Positions 33,646 to 47,800 are shown, counted from the stretch's first letter. The stretch is DNA of 64,000 bases from Carposina sasakii (GCA_014607495.2 CP053156.1:7130001-7194000), one strand, 5' to 3'. Program-made: numbers and translations. Notes: generated by a model from the letters alone, not told the origin.

Positions 33646-33989
33646 GCTCAAGAAGCGTTTGAAATGTGGTGCTATTGCCATATGCTTCGAATCAGTTGGG
33701 TGCAGAAGGTTTCCAATGAGATAGTACTCCGGCACGTCTACAAATACCGAGACCGAACCGTGAAAAAGAAAAAAGTTAGTTATCTAGGTCATATTTTACG
33801 GCATGATAGATAACAACTGCTTTAACTTATCATGATGGGCAAAGACAGGAGAAAAGACTCGTCGGAAGACGAAAGAAATCTTGGCTGCGAAACATTCGTG
33901 AGTGGACGAGAATAGCTAATCTGGAGGAGCTGTTCCGAATTTCCAGGGTCAAGTCTGCATTTAGTAAGCTGACGGCAGACCTCCAGTAA
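33646..33989 (+). pseudogene. RTE subfamily 3 fragment (counterpart of 9601-9944)
   Basis: Same premature stop and frameshift; a few substitutions (for example AATCTGGAGG for AATGTGGAGG). The (AAG)n that follows is one unit longer. Confidence 0.85.
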
Positions 33990-34041
33990 TGGAGTGCCAC
34001 TACAAGAAGAAGAAGAAGTTAATATAAATACAATCTTAATA

Positions 34042-34200
34042 TACTGGGTTTGTCCCACCACTCCTTCCCGTTTCTACAACTCCTGTAAACCAGGATTACC
34101 GGACAGAGGCAACCAAAATTGCATTAAAGCATAGAAAATCTCGGGAAATCTACCAAGCGACCATGTATTTAAACTATTAGAAATGACAGAATGTAGAGAT
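34042..34200 (+). repeat. Dispersed repeat E (counterpart of 9994-10150)
   Basis: Near-identical to copy A. Confidence 0.6.
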
Positions 34201-34690
34201 CATCAGGAAGAAGTAAGAATTTTAATATACAAATAAGTAATCTGTAAATGAAATAATAATTTAAAATAGCAATCTGGGTAGGCACTTCAGATCCACACTC
34301 CTCGGACCGGAATCTGTCGGGAGCGGGCGGACGCAACCAATCAAAGTTTCAGACTTTCTTAGTAATCAATTACTGGGCTCGGCAAGGCCAGGAAGGTCGG
34401 TGTGCTAATTGTGGACCACTTCGGGATCCTGTGCCACTAATGTAGGTATGTTTTGTTATATAAATCAAGTTATAGTATAGAGTCTATTTACATTATGAGA
34501 AGTACAATAAGGTAATTTTAATTTTATAGTGACTTTTCTCGAGAATGCGTTATAAACCGAACATTATAAAATTTCAGTGCCTCTGCCTATGCATACATAC
34601 ATTACCAGTTTTAGGTCTCTAAGATCAGCAGTTTAGGCCTTGCGTTGAACCGTCAGTCACTGATTCAGCACAAAGCATTTTACATGACAA

Positions 34691-35072
34691 TATACAGGGT
34701 GTGTGTGACAGCCAGGCAAATACTGAGATACTGAACAAGTACTATTGTTTTGAGTTATACGACAGTGTTATTACTCGCAGGATTTTTTTATATTTGATTA
34801 TACGCAATGTTTGCTTTCCGCGCCAATTGTAACGGGCGATCCTGTGACTAGTTAAATAGGCTTATCGGTTATTTTGTGATCCATTGCGGTTTTTGGATCA
34901 CTCTTGACTCTCCTTTGGGGTTGATCAGTTAATTGAAGCTTTTTTGTAAGCAACTTTTTTTTAAAATCATCCAAACATTAAAACTTTATACTTATGTCAT
35001 TATTTAAGGCCTACTTAAATGAACCAAGTCACCATATCAATATTTGCCTGGCTATCACAAACACCCTGTATA
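34691..35072. mobile_element. MITE with 32-bp inverted ends, internally deleted
   Basis: Arms lie at 34691-34722 and 35041-35072. Relative to 10643-11099 the A-rich interior is ~90 bp shorter, and a 17-bp GC-rich segment near 34825 is present only here. Confidence 0.88.
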
Positions 35073-35499
35073 GATTAACTATATTTTGAAAGCTAAAACA
35101 TAATTTGATATATCATTTATGTTACTGGCGAAGGCATTATTGTAGGTACATTATTGTCCAATTTTCGCACATACAACGCCACATTACTTCTATTATTTTG
35201 ATTAAATTCAAAATGCACACTCCTTACAGCATCACCTACCCTAATCTTAAAGTATCGGCGCAAGGTAGCCACATCGGCTGTGACCGGCGGGCCGTGAACA
35301 ACTATCCCAGATTAATTAAATTCTGCGGAACTCGCTCGCTTTACGGCGACTCGACCTGTGGCTGCGGATTGCTAACATTGATTACTTGCTTGTTCGGACT
35401 TGATGGGCAAATGGAATTACTTAGTAAAATACACACTCGTAGAGTCGAAGTATGAATGTACTTTAATGGTAGATATTGTATATAGTAATACGTATCATA

Positions 35500-35722
35500 C
35501 TACAGCTGCTTCTCTTCCCGGACATACTGTACAAGTCAGTAGAGGGACAAGAGGGTCTTGGTATTTTGCAGACGATGGGCTGACCACCTGTCACTACTAA
35601 CGGAACTTGTACATCTCAACTATACCCTCAAAATTGGTCAGAAGTGGCACCACGTGGTTCTATCGGTCCTTGGTGCTTTGCCCACCCCGTAAGGGATAAA
35701 GGCGTGATTAAATATTTATGTA
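35500..35722 (+). mobile_element. Dispersed repeat C (counterpart of 11524-11752)
   Basis: Same family and position, few substitutions. Confidence 0.75.
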
Positions 35723-35884
35723 TATATAGTAACATTGTATACATATACACACGGGTGTATTCCCAAAATGTGGTAGCTAGAACTGCAGGATCATAAAGGA
35801 GATCCTTACAATACTTTCGTTTCTAGCTAGTACAGTTAATTGATAATACCTTTTTGTAACCTATGTTCTATGCATATGCATGCA

Positions 35885-36046
35885 TGCATGCATATAATCA
35901 CGCCTTTATCCCTTACGGGGTAGGCAGAGCACCAAGGGCCGATAGAACCACATGGTGCCACTTCTGACCAATTTTGAGGGTATAGTTGAGATGTACAAGT
36001 TCGGTTAGTAGTGACAGATGGTCAGCCCATCGCCTATGTTCCTATA
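35885..36046 (-). mobile_element. Dispersed repeat C, inverted partner
   Basis: Counterpart of 11907-12064, forming the same inverted pair. Confidence 0.75.
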
Positions 36047-36181
36047 TCTATTTATATTTGTGCTCGTACATGTACAATATTAGTTAGCCCTATATTTGGA
36101 AAAAAAAACATTAAAATGTTGAAAAAGGGAACTTTGACAGTACAACTGGTTATTCAATTTTTTCCCGTGAGAACCCTCACC

Positions 36182-36371
36182 GGCCCCCTTATTACCTAAC
36201 TAGCAAAAGCAAAGCGATAGCGAAAATTGTACAAAAATCGCTGATTGCTTGTCAAATTCATATTACGTAAAATAAATTTCAAAGGAACTTTGACATTTCT
36301 AGGCGAATATTGTACAATTTTCGCTATCGCTTGCTTCGGCTTTGCTATTGCTTTTACGTAATCAGGGGGCC
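36182..36371. mobile_element. 190-bp MITE-like foldback (counterpart of 12208-12397)
   Basis: Same length and inverted arms. Confidence 0.8.
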
Positions 36372-38705
36372 AAGTAGCATAATTACTTTTCGATGGTTTA
36401 GAAGAATCGGAGTAAGTAAAGGAATAATGATATGCCACTATCACAAATAGAAGGTAAGAACAATATCCGTCTCAAGTTGTCTCAAGTAAGATTTATATAA
36501 GGCATAAATCATTTAAAACGACTGGTGATTCTCCTGCTAACGGTCCATAAGTAGGTACCTCTACCTACGCCTGTAGAAGTTAATGGGGGTCAGAGAATCT
36601 AACAAGTTTAAAAGCGACAACGAAGTTCGCTACACTTAATCACGTCATTTGGAATAATGAAGGCTTCCTTATTGGAGAGAATGTTTCGATATCTTAGCGA
36701 ACTTGAATATCTCTCGTAAAATTGAATCATTGTTTAAGTCTTATTCCGATGTGTTTCTGTAAGATATTTGCGAAACAAACCTAAAATTTCCAAGGAGACT
36801 TGATTTTGTCCCTTCTCAGTTCTATCCATTTTCTTCTATTGGTAAAACTTTCCTCCCAAAGATAAAAATAAGCGATTGAAACAAGAATGATTACATACAA
36901 ACCATCTTAAACTTCAAGAGCAACATTACACTCAAATAGAAATACCTACAAATGTATGAACTACTAACTTAGCTAGACAAAAATAAAATTAATTACGCAT
37001 AATTATTAATACTACACCTGCCTTGCCATACAAATCTAACTGACCACTATAAATATCTTTAATTCTAGGAATTATATGAGGAAAAACTTTAATATATTGA
37101 CGTACACTATATTACCCAAGATAGATGTACATTATATTACATGACGCCGACCGACATTCTACGAAATGACCGTACCTCTTGGTACAAGAGAGGCGCAGAA
37201 ATGAAGACCATTATAATTATAGAGAGCTTAGGTCATAATTTTGAAGTCGACATAGCAACGCCCTCTGTAGGCGATATAGTAATCTATGGAAGCAATGGAT
37301 AGTCTTTAGAAATGTTAATGGGATTACTGTGAAAGTTAATCTACAAAATCATTTTTATATAGATCGAATTCAAACTTTCTTTTTTACAAGACAAACATTA
37401 AGGTCTCTAAGGCCAGGTATTGCAGGTATATGCAACGGTATGTATGTATAGATGCAATTATTACTCGAAAACAAACTTTATTCACTATCATCATACTAAT
37501 TTTGCACTTTACCATAATCCGAACATAGAACCTGTGGTGCATCAGGCAGGATTTACTACCAACTGTATAAATCAATTATCAATATAAATTAGATAATAGC
37601 CTTTATTATTATGAGCCATGATGTAGGACAGTTTCATTGCCTGATCATGGCTCTATGCCAGTCCAAATCTGATCATCTTGGGTCATTCAGTTTACGTACC
37701 TTACATTTCGTGATGATGTCACCGTCTGTCGAGGCGCCGACGGTGGCCATATCAACTGAACTGAACCATTGTTCAGTTCCTGATGTCATTGGTCATTTAG
37801 ACTTTATGACATATTTAGAACTATGTCGGTACTATGTTGAGTAACTGATGGATTTGTTGGTGACATACTTGTAGGTGGAAATATTTATTTTGTTTTTAGA
37901 GTTCACTGTAAACTTTTCCGACTTACTGTTGTTCTTCTAGATTTACATTTGTAAAAGGTTTCATTATATAAGCCGTTCAAATATAAAATGATATTTGTTT
38001 TATAATTATTTGTTCTACTCTACGTATGTAGGTATATGACAGAAGAACAAAGGAATTTTTTGGTAAATAACTTTTTAAGGCCGACTTTCGCCATGGTCAC
38101 ATAGCATATCTGGAAGAGAAATTTGATGCTGTCTTACTCCAAAACTTGATCAAAATAGAGACAGGCTATCTGACCATTGAAAAAGTCAGCCCATAATTTT
38201 ATTACTGTTGTTTTTAAACCAGGCTGTAGGTCTTTCGCGATCCTAATAGTTCTGACACCAAATTTTCGGGACCGTAGCCGTTGTGTATGTAGGTATGTAT
38301 GCATTTCAATATCAGAAGACTCCACAAGATAAATAACGACTGGACAACTACCTAAAGCCGATGCGTTAATTAACCGTATGTCTGTACGTATGTTCCACAC
38401 CAATAAAAGAATAAGTGTGTACTCTACACATGGGAGATGTTCTCACGCCGGTATGCGAGACAAAGATTAGGTGAATGCAGAAGTGAATTTATGTATTAAA
38501 TGGGATAGGTTATTTTCGATGGTAATTTATTTCATCATAAGACGGTCTATCGAATAGGCAAATAGGTTAAAAGTCAACACTCAGCTAAGCAGCAGCGTCT
38601 GGGATATGGTCGTAGACGTCTACTATAGGAAAAAATGTCATCTTCTAATCCGAATTTTTAAACATGGTTTCTGCAAATTTTTTAACATAAACAACATATA
38701 GTTTT

Positions 38706-39047
38706 ATGTTAAATACAATTTTTATAAAATACAAAATTCTTACTCTTGCATCAATGTACATATTGGAGACGTGCAAATTTGTGAGAAAATATCCAAATTT
38801 CTTCCACAAACAAGGCGACCAACTACGGCGATACCCTACTAGGTTTAAAAATAAACTAATCTTGCCAAAATCTCACTTAAAATTGCACAGCAATAGCCCA
38901 AATGTAATGGCAATAAAAATCTACAACCACATCCCTGAAACATTAAAAGAACTGAAAAAAGACAAACATTTTAGCACGGGATTGAAACAGATACTGATAA
39001 GCAAAAGTTATTACGATTTAAGTGAATTTTTTCGGGATAAAATTTGA
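38706..39047 (+). pseudogene. LINE reverse transcriptase C-terminus (counterpart of 14763-15098)
   Basis: 113 residues, with several substitutions near the start (MLNTIFIKYKILTLASMYIL). It ends EFFRDKI because one T fewer in the run near the stop shifts the last codons. Confidence 0.75.
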
Positions 39048-40195
39048 CGCACTTCATGGACAAATAATAAAATAAAATAACAAACTAATTAATTCTAACT
39101 TACTAATAAATAATAAAACAATATACTTAACTCATAAATTATAGACATTTAAACAAGTACAATAAAAGAATTTAATTACTTAATTACATTGACATTTTAA
39201 TTCGATTTAATTACATTATTACATTGACATTTTGATTTGCTATCTTTCCTTTCCGTACTTACCTACATAAAAAATATAAATCCAGTCGTGACTTAAAAAT
39301 GAATAAAATATTATAAATATACTACCTACTACAAGAAGTACATGATAATATGTAATAAATAAATAAAAAAATATAATTAACATGACGAATGGTACAATTA
39401 AAATTAAACCTTAAACGAACCCGAAATTAACTATGTAATGCTCCAGTCTGCCTACCACACTAAAAACATGTTGCTGTGTCCAACAGGGTCATATGTTATC
39501 TGTAAATTATTAATTAATGTAGTAAACTTTAGGAGAATAGAAAAACATAGCTGGCAACACTGCGGTCCGGCAGGCGACATGGTGATACAATCTCCTTCCA
39601 CGGGTCTGTCATATCCTTTAGTTAGGATTACAAAAATTAAAGTATTCTTTGTTACAACCTAATTTAACGTTGTTTAATTTAAAAGCTACAACAATTAAGA
39701 TCCTTAACTACATATGAATGCAATAAATTATTGAGTACTGTAAAATGTATTTAACATAAAACTATATAGCGTAGACCTTCCATAATTTGAACGTTCCTTC
39801 ATTCCCTTCTGTACCAGCATAGTGTTTGCCAGTATCACGGCAGTATCGAGGTCGCATATGCGTCTGTGAATCACATCACACGTTCGTTACCCGCTAATGT
39901 ATTTCATTACACTCCACGGTAGGTATTGTAGGTAAAACATGTGCGTTTTTGTGTGGCGGCCGATCTGTACTTACCTAGTGTATGTACCTATAGGTATAGG
40001 TTCTTGTTGATGTTATAATGTTGTTAGCAGAAATGTGGTAGGTGGCAAGATATAGCTTTTCATGGTATTTTAATACTTTATACTTATTATAAGTTACTAG
40101 TGACACGTCATTACTATTAGAGTCTAAGGTGGTAGACTCATCCCTTATACGTGACACTTACTCGTAACAGACAAATTAGTGAATGATTATACTCG

Positions 40196-40571
40196 TACAG
40201 GATGTTTTTTCGTTGCCACCCTTAACGAAGGGTACGTACTCTATATGTAGATCAAATAAAGTAAGTTTATGCCAAAAAAATGCTGGGAAACGATGTAATT
40301 TTTTATGTTTTTTTTTTTTATTACTTGATCGGGCGAAATTTAGTGTGCAGTGTTTTTTTCATAGACAGATATTGATTATATCTCGTAAAAAAATCTTGCT
40401 AGGCGCGACTATGTGCATTTATGCAGAAAAACGCAGTCTATTTACTCAATTTTGGACCCTAATCTTGGGAACCAGACGCTTCCCATGTATGCTTCCATGG
40501 AGAAAAATGATCGTGATGATGAGGAGATTCCGTAGTTTTTGGGAACGTTGACGACCAAAAATCACCCTGTA
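40196..40571. mobile_element. MITE-like element with ACAGGRTG ends, copy B
   Basis: Longer interior than copy A, including GATGTAATTTTTTATG and a T-rich run near 40308. TACTCGTA octamers lie at its left junction (40190-40197) and just beyond its right end (40589-40596); copy A has plain TA at both points. Confidence 0.75.
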
Positions 40572-42263
40572 TGTCCACATTTGAGTATTACTCGTATCTG
40601 TCTAGGAAAAAACAGCGTGTATTACATTTAACAATTCAAAAGATATTATCGTAAGGCTCTGAAAACTATATGAGTAGGTACACGTGATCATAGGATAGGA
40701 AGGATGAATGCACAGTGTAAACCACTGATCTTGGAAACCTACATAAAAGTTGGATGATGTGCTCTTTGTGTGATTTAGGCATCTGAAGAAACTATTTCCC
40801 AGGAGAACCACAAGACAGAAAATAACGGGAAATCTAAAGTATATAATATAATCTAGTGACGGAACAGACAAACGAGCAACTTTTTTATAAACAAGTTCCA
40901 AGGAGAGCAACAACATTCAATGACTGTGTTATCCGTCTGCGTACTCATAGATCCTGCAGCATCTCGTCAATTACATTACGTTCCACTTCAAACCAGTTAG
41001 ATACGCTTTAAATTGAAACGGTTACAAAATATTAATCAAAATGGCCGCCTTCCATTTGTAATGTTAGCTCTGGTGTTATCTGTGTGGAAATTAAAAGAAG
41101 TATTAGGATGGCATAAGGATTTCACTGAATATGTTCTTGAATTTGTTAACTTTCATTTAACATGTGATGGATTAGGATAAGTACAGAAAGAACTTAAATA
41201 TTGTCATACCCTTAAACAATTCAATTTTATAATCGTACTAAAAAGTATCATTTTCATTTTTTTTTAACGTATTTCATGCCATAAGTCTCCACCAACAACG
41301 ACCTGCACATGACCAGTACTTGGTGATTACTAAAATTATAATCAAAATAGAAAAAATACGAATAGAAACATGCAACATAAAATAAACCCCAGGTAAATGA
41401 AAATGTATCTTGATTATATTTTATATCTTAAAGGTAAGCAGCACTATTCTGACCAACGTTACAGAAATGTTACAACACAATTAACTATGTTATTTTCTTA
41501 ATAACATTCTCACTTCTATTATCTTCAGTCTTAACCACAGTCGCCATACAGCTGGACAGAAAAAATCGACATACTCGTATACCGTAGTAAAATTAACAGT
41601 GTCTTAACTCCGAAGTAGCAAGTGTCGCTTTTCTGGTATAAACAAACATAACGACGGATAAAGAATCTAACGGAAAATTATATATAGTCATTTTACAATA
41701 GATCTTTAAGAGCACAGCAGACACTTGAAGTTCAATTGGATCGTTCCCGTAACTGTTATTAAAATTGAAAATGGATTGTACAGGTTTCTGGTGTCGTAGA
41801 TAAACCTATTAAAAACCAGACAAGTTCCAGGCAGTTAATTTGATTGGACCTTCAATACCCGTTTCTGCTTGAACAGTTTGTCTAAGGTTAGTTTTAAATA
41901 GTTCCCTGTTCCTTTAGCTAAACAACCTTTTCTTGCTGTTTTCTCTAGGCTATGTCATCTACTAGCTACCTATCATCGCGCCGTGACTCAACCCTCTGTT
42001 TATTGCGCTGTATGGAACATGGACGTATCTGGCACGCACACCGCTTAGCTCACAGCATAGTATTGAGTAGGTGTCTTTCAGGAACATATCGCGTTTATAA
42101 ATAATGATGTAATATTAAATCTTATGTATGATTTTGTGGAAAGTCACATTTTCAATTATCCTAAAACTGACAATAGAACATTGATTGTATGTATGTAAGA
42201 ATTGGCATTAATTTGTATAGAAAAATATTTGCCATACCTTGTCAGTCAAATTGAATATATAAA

Positions 42264-42336
42264 ATTATTAATAAAGAATAGGAAAAAATTCCTCACCCGG
42301 GTGGGAATCGAACCCACGACCTCTGCATTCCGTGCC
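42264..42336 (-). mobile_element. SINE A fragment (counterpart of 18145-18220)
   Basis: Same truncated B-box half and tail. Confidence 0.8.
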
Positions 42337-43119
42337 ATATAATGTAATATAATTTTATTCATCAAACCTATTAGTTACATAATAGAATATTCATCAGCTA
42401 AGTAAGGCACATTTATTATTGAGCAGCTTTCGTATAGCGCAATTACAATAACGCGCAAAAAGATATCGAAATCACCCATCTTAAGCATAGCTGCTGAAAT
42501 AAATGTCGACTCCACCGTATCCCCTATCCCTAGGTACCCAGCAATTAACAGTTCGGCGGGTCAGCGTGGACAGCACGCATACCGGTCAATTCCTCCAATT
42601 GCGACGTGGGAACACTCTGAGTCACCTCATCAGTATGAATTGAACCCTTTTGAACCGCGCCCCAGCCGGTGATAGTGCGCTCGTTGAGGCAATGAAAGTT
42701 GTTATGGCAATTAAAAAGCAAGGTTTTTATTGTATAATTATAATGTGTGGTAACATGTCGGGTTAAGGGAAAAATATTGTGGTGGTTCATTGCATATTAG
42801 ATACTTTAAAGGCCGTTTATGCAATTAATATTTAAAAAAAACTTATGGCGGACCGGATTCTAAATTAAACCACATGTATGTGTTATGATGTTTTTTTGGC
42901 GTAACATATCTGTGATCTCATAAATATAGGTAATAATAACTTGTTATACCATATTTTACAGTCATAATAGTCATATTACTTACATAGCATTGAAAAAAAA
43001 CCAGTATCAATTCCACAATGCATTTAACAAACCTGAACGAACCTTATTCTTCACCTCGGATGCACAAAGATCTAATTACACAATCCCCTTTTCAGACGTA
43101 ATTTTTTAAAATCGCTCTT

Positions 43120-44463
43120 CTTACACATAAATCGTGGAGCTTCCCCTAAAAATCGGACCGACAAATAGTCTTACAGACGCAATCCGAGGACGATCCCGCA
43201 GGTATGCCGACAAATTGGCCTTAATAAAATACTCCGTCTAATTAACGAGAGGGAGATGCTGGTCTCATGGAGGAAGGATGTAAAAGAGTTGAGGTACATA
43301 CTCACAATATGATTGGATATCACACGTATCGGAAAAATTCATTCGGTGAAAAGGCAGCTTTAAAATCCACTTTGCTCATACACTACTGATCCGTTAGTAC
43401 TTACACGCTGTCACAAAAATAAAGCATTATCACCTTCTCTGGCCCTCTCAAAGATATACATCATCATCATTATCATCATCAGCCTATTGCAATCCACTGC
43501 TGGACGTAGGCATCCCCCAATGCACGTCACAAGACTGTCATGGGGGGTATTTGCCCATAGTCACCACGCTGGGCAGGCGGATTGGTGACCGCAATTTTTA
43601 CTTTGGACTATTTTGTCAACACGGTAGGAAAATAGCTCATTATAGAGACCCTTTTCACAAATTGAAGAGTACAGTGCAGTGACGTCACACAGTTACAGAA
43701 TGAACGTATCTCCTCTTCATACTTCCTTTACGAGTAAAACTCGAGGAAAAATAATAGAAGCACCTTCTTAGATGGAAAGTGATCTGCCGTAATTGTCATT
43801 AGGGGCCCAAACTCCCGGCTATTTATAATCGGATGTTGACTTGAGGTTCCCGAAATGTTTTACAATTTTATTTAAACTTGAGTTATTTTGTAAGGGAATT
43901 AAAAAATATTGAAGGAAGGAGGAATTAGGTGCTATTCTAATTAGTATATAGTAAGTATATATTGTGCTAATTATCTTATTACATTTAATTGTAATACCGG
44001 TATTATTATTGGTAAATGACCCAAAAACGTTTAATAATATACATTCTAAATTCATGCAACCACCAACGGAATTTGATTCCAAGTATCAAAAAATGACTAT
44101 CCCTCCTCCCTATCTCTGTACCTCATTTCATCCAATTGCCAAACTTATCAGACATCATCAACCTTTGGCCAGTAGTTTTAAAGAATAATAAATCAAAGAT
44201 GGCCGCCCCACCTCAACAACTAAACAAACAGGTCCGCGATGGTATCTCAGTGATACCATCGTCCGGTCCTCGTGATTTATGCGACCAGTTAATCCCACTA
44301 TTTACTAGTTTTAGTGGAAGGTAAAGAGGGCCTTTTTCCTGAAGCCCTTCGGCCTACAATGAACATGGTGTAAGATACAAGCGAGCGCAGGTAAATATAT
44401 GTGGTGAAGTATTTTTTGGAAATGATAAGTTCGAAAAAGTTAGACAGATCTTAGATATTCGCT
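43120..44463. other. Single-copy stretch right of copy B
   Basis: An RTE-like fragment is listed separately at 43460-43610. TACGAGTA lies at 43729-43736. No gene is supported. Confidence 0.5.
43460..43610 (-). mobile_element. RTE-like LINE 3' fragment (subfamily 2)
   Basis: On the minus strand it reads CACCAATCCGCCTGCCCAGC through GTCCAGCAGTGGATTGCAAT to a GATGATGATG tail. 5'-truncated and frame-broken. Confidence 0.75.
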
Positions 44464-44830
44464 ATGGGTGCGCCCACCACCGGGCCCTACACCCTCCACT
44501 GATCCTCGGATCTGATAACTCATAACTGCGAAAACAGGCACTTGCACTAACTACAATCGCCACGAGAAACCAGACCCGAGCACCTAGCATGCAAGACACT
44601 ACATTGCACTATTCCGAAATCAAAAACTAGATAAATAATCTACATATGTTTCGCCAACAACCGTGGCATCCTCAGGATTATAGAAATTAGTAAGTTAGTA
44701 AACCACTAATTATTATGAAACTCTAAAACCCAACACATTACCTACACAGAATTAACTACCCTCTACTATCTTAGATAACTGGACTCATTAATATATGGCC
44801 CATAATACTACTAACTACAAGTACAAGTTA
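44464..44830 (+). mobile_element. Degenerate MITE of the GCCCACCACCGGGCCC family
   Basis: The left end TGCGCCCACCACCGGGCCCT matches the inverted ends of 56059-56403. The interior shares CACCTAGCATGCAAGACACT and ACATATGTTTCGCCAACAAC with it. The right terminal repeat is degraded to ATATGGCCCATAATA near 44815. A third, inverted fragment is at about 60605-60735. Confidence 0.7.
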
Positions 44831-47800
44831 GTTAACATAACTACAAGTTTTATTATCATAGTTTAGTTAAAAAATCTTTATCGTATATTGACATTGCCTA
44901 AAAGCTAAAAATAAATTGTATTCTCACAAAAGTTCTGTTTTTTTGTAAAAAATAACTCATTAATATTAGTGAGTAGGCCAATGAACCCACATACGATAAA
45001 GGTACAGAGCATTATTTACGCTAACGCTCCTCTGACCTCAGGTTGTCTAATTTTTGGGTTGTTTAACCTTTTTTGTTTGGTCCTCTCGAGATACTCGTAT
45101 AAGCCACAGAGATTTATCGTCTTCTCTTCACGTTAGCATACTAATTCTAGTAGTCTTTCAGCCGCAAAGAGAGCATAAGATGAATCAGCGTCACCCGCTT
45201 GCGCTTATAGCTTTCCCCCGCTCAGTCACTAAAGACGGTTATCAGTCAGTCGGTGTGATGTATGTGAGGGTCCTCACTCCATTGCTACTGATAATTATCT
45301 ACTCCACTCTGTTGTTGCACCAACTTTTAATTAGCCACTTGGCGATGGACAAGATGGCATCAAGTGGAATGTACTAGAAGTTACAGTTGTTATGTAAAAG
45401 GTCAATGTCTGTGCGTCCCACCGATGAATGAGGCTAAGAGTCACGTGACATACTGCATGTGAACATACCATCACCAGTCTACTTAGGTCAAGAGGGTCCT
45501 TATATCTACCAATTAAAAAACAGCCTTGCTGGCGATTTTTATAAAAAGCGGAATTTCTTTAAGCACACCTGCTTTATACCTACTTACTTTGTTTTCATTT
45601 ACTTGGAGTCGCTGCCATTTTGCTTTACTTTACCCATAGAATAACGAGTGCCTTATTACTTATTATTCTGTGACTTTCCCTTCCTTCATATTACAAAAAA
45701 AATATATGGTAGGTATATCAACATCACTATGTACAGAGCACTAATGGTGGGTGGTCGAGAGTTAACATAACAGATTTCTAAAACTAACCCACAGAATCTG
45801 CACAAAAAGCTCATTCGTAGCCCACAGCTAGCGTGCAAGACAGATCTGCGCTCGGCTCCATGCAGAACGGTTTAATAACGCGCTCCGTATTGCGTCGAGT
45901 GCACATTCTGAGCGTTCTGCGACATCGCTCCAAATTCCCTATTGCTCGGAAATCGTTCACTCTGTCTTGATACACTGCCTAAAGTATGGGGTATAGTGAG
46001 GGGAAACTCTCACATTACAGTATGTATGTGAGAGAGTTCAAAAAGGTTCGTGCTTACCCTACCGTTATGTAGCATATGAACACCCGTCATCCCTAAAAAT
46101 TGAGTAAATGAATGTAAATTATTCACCGACTTATCAGTAAGCAGCCTATTTTAACTCCCACGCGGTAAAGGCAGAGCCCATCCTGCTTTTCGAATACAAA
46201 CATAAAGGATACAAAGGAAGAATTAGGTATAAGAATAAACTTATAAATACGTAATTAGACAAATCGGATACTAATTGTAACAGCTTAATATAATGAATAT
46301 TATCACAGCAGGTCACACACACAATTTCATTTACTCTTTTAGGTCCATACATGAGAAATTTAATCCTTACGAACCTTTCTATTCAAATGCTATTACATAC
46401 ATGTGCTAATAATTTTGAAATTCAAACCTTACTGTACCACAAACTTTACTATTCAAATGCTATGTGTGGGAGCCACAGTAAAATGATTTATCTCTCCACA
46501 CAGATGCACCTCCTACACACCTGCATACAGTGTGCATGTATGCATGCGTGCTGTCATCTGCTGACCACTTTATTGCAAGGAAGTCTTTTCCAAGTGATTT
46601 TTAACTTCGCGCGGTTGGTCGTTAAGGGGGCTTGGAACAATGCAATTTTGTAAGATAAATCGATTTTGGAATACTCTGACAGAATAAGTTTATTGGTATT
46701 GTTTCCTGTAAAGTACTCTTTTTCGATTTACCGAATTACTACAAAACCGCGTCTAAAGGCACACACTATTTAAAAATGATATTTGAATATGAAATGTACA
46801 AAAATATTGGAAGTTTAGATTATATAATGTTTCCTTACGTAGGTAGAACTTGTTAAGTTTATCCAGTGGCGAGGTTTTCGCTGCAGAAATCTTTTCAAGC
46901 TAACCGAAGAATCAAGTGAAACAAACTATATACAGTACGTTTACTATACTTCATAAATAATATTCTATCATACAGATCAACAATAGTAAATATTAAAGTG
47001 TTTATAGTTATTGCCACTACAGTTTGGATGTATCTAACAGCCACACCGCCCGGGAGCAAGTGCCAGTAATTACGAACCAATCTCAGTCGACAGCCGAGGG
47101 AGGATCGACTCTATTGTACTGGCCGATAAACATTTGCGCATCGATTTTTAAAACATTATAGTTGGCTAGTTTTAACCTCGTATTTTTAGATATAGCGTGA
47201 TAAAAGGAGGGAAATGACGCTTTATGAATTATACTTCACTGAATTTCAAGCCATAGATTTTACACTAGGTTGACGAATTTTTATATTTTATTACTTATAC
47301 ACTACCTTGTGTGAAGAATGGGAACAGGGCAGGAAGAAAAAAACTACTTTATAAGTACATCAGGATAAATATGAACTTTATGGTCAAGCGAACAATTTAA
47401 CATAATCTTAACATCATCTAGCAAAAATTTAATGAAACAGATCCTGACTTTGCATAAATAAATGCAACCTACTTCTCTACATCATCACGCAAATTAATTA
47501 ATTTCTTTATAGCAGCCCTAAATGTGCCTATCCGGCCGCTTCTCCTCGCGGTCACCTGAGCGGCGCCGCTCCGGCGGGGTCTCCCCTCGTAATTAACAAC
47601 ACGGCCCACGGCACCACGTGACTTGTGACGTGCTGATTTACTGTCTCATATTTTGAATGAGTGGACTGAAAATGGGGACCTAAATCACGGCTTGGAAATA
47701 CATTTTGATAGTGGACTACATGACATTCTCATCATAAATTAATATGCACACAAGAACCAATAAATAGCAATAGGATCACCCGATATAATTGGCGCCGAAA

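Larger units (their letters stand above)
24846..43119 (+). repeat. Copy B of the ~19 kb direct duplication
   Basis: This is colinear with 1-19014. Homology extends to the last base before the N gap in copy A, and copy B then continues into sequence not seen elsewhere in the window. Copy B has the empty site for the copy A Helitron (between 31047 and 31048), a single uninterrupted target for the copy A SINE (29135-29147), and four TA-CTCG-TA micro-insertions that copy A lacks (40159, 40190, 40589, 41572). Most likely this is the second haplotype of the same locus placed beside the first. A recent tandem duplication is the alternative. Confidence 0.95.

Noticed and set aside
45054..45377. 107-residue plus-strand open frame
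   Set aside because: No domain, start context or neighbouring exon evidence; I treat it as a chance frame.
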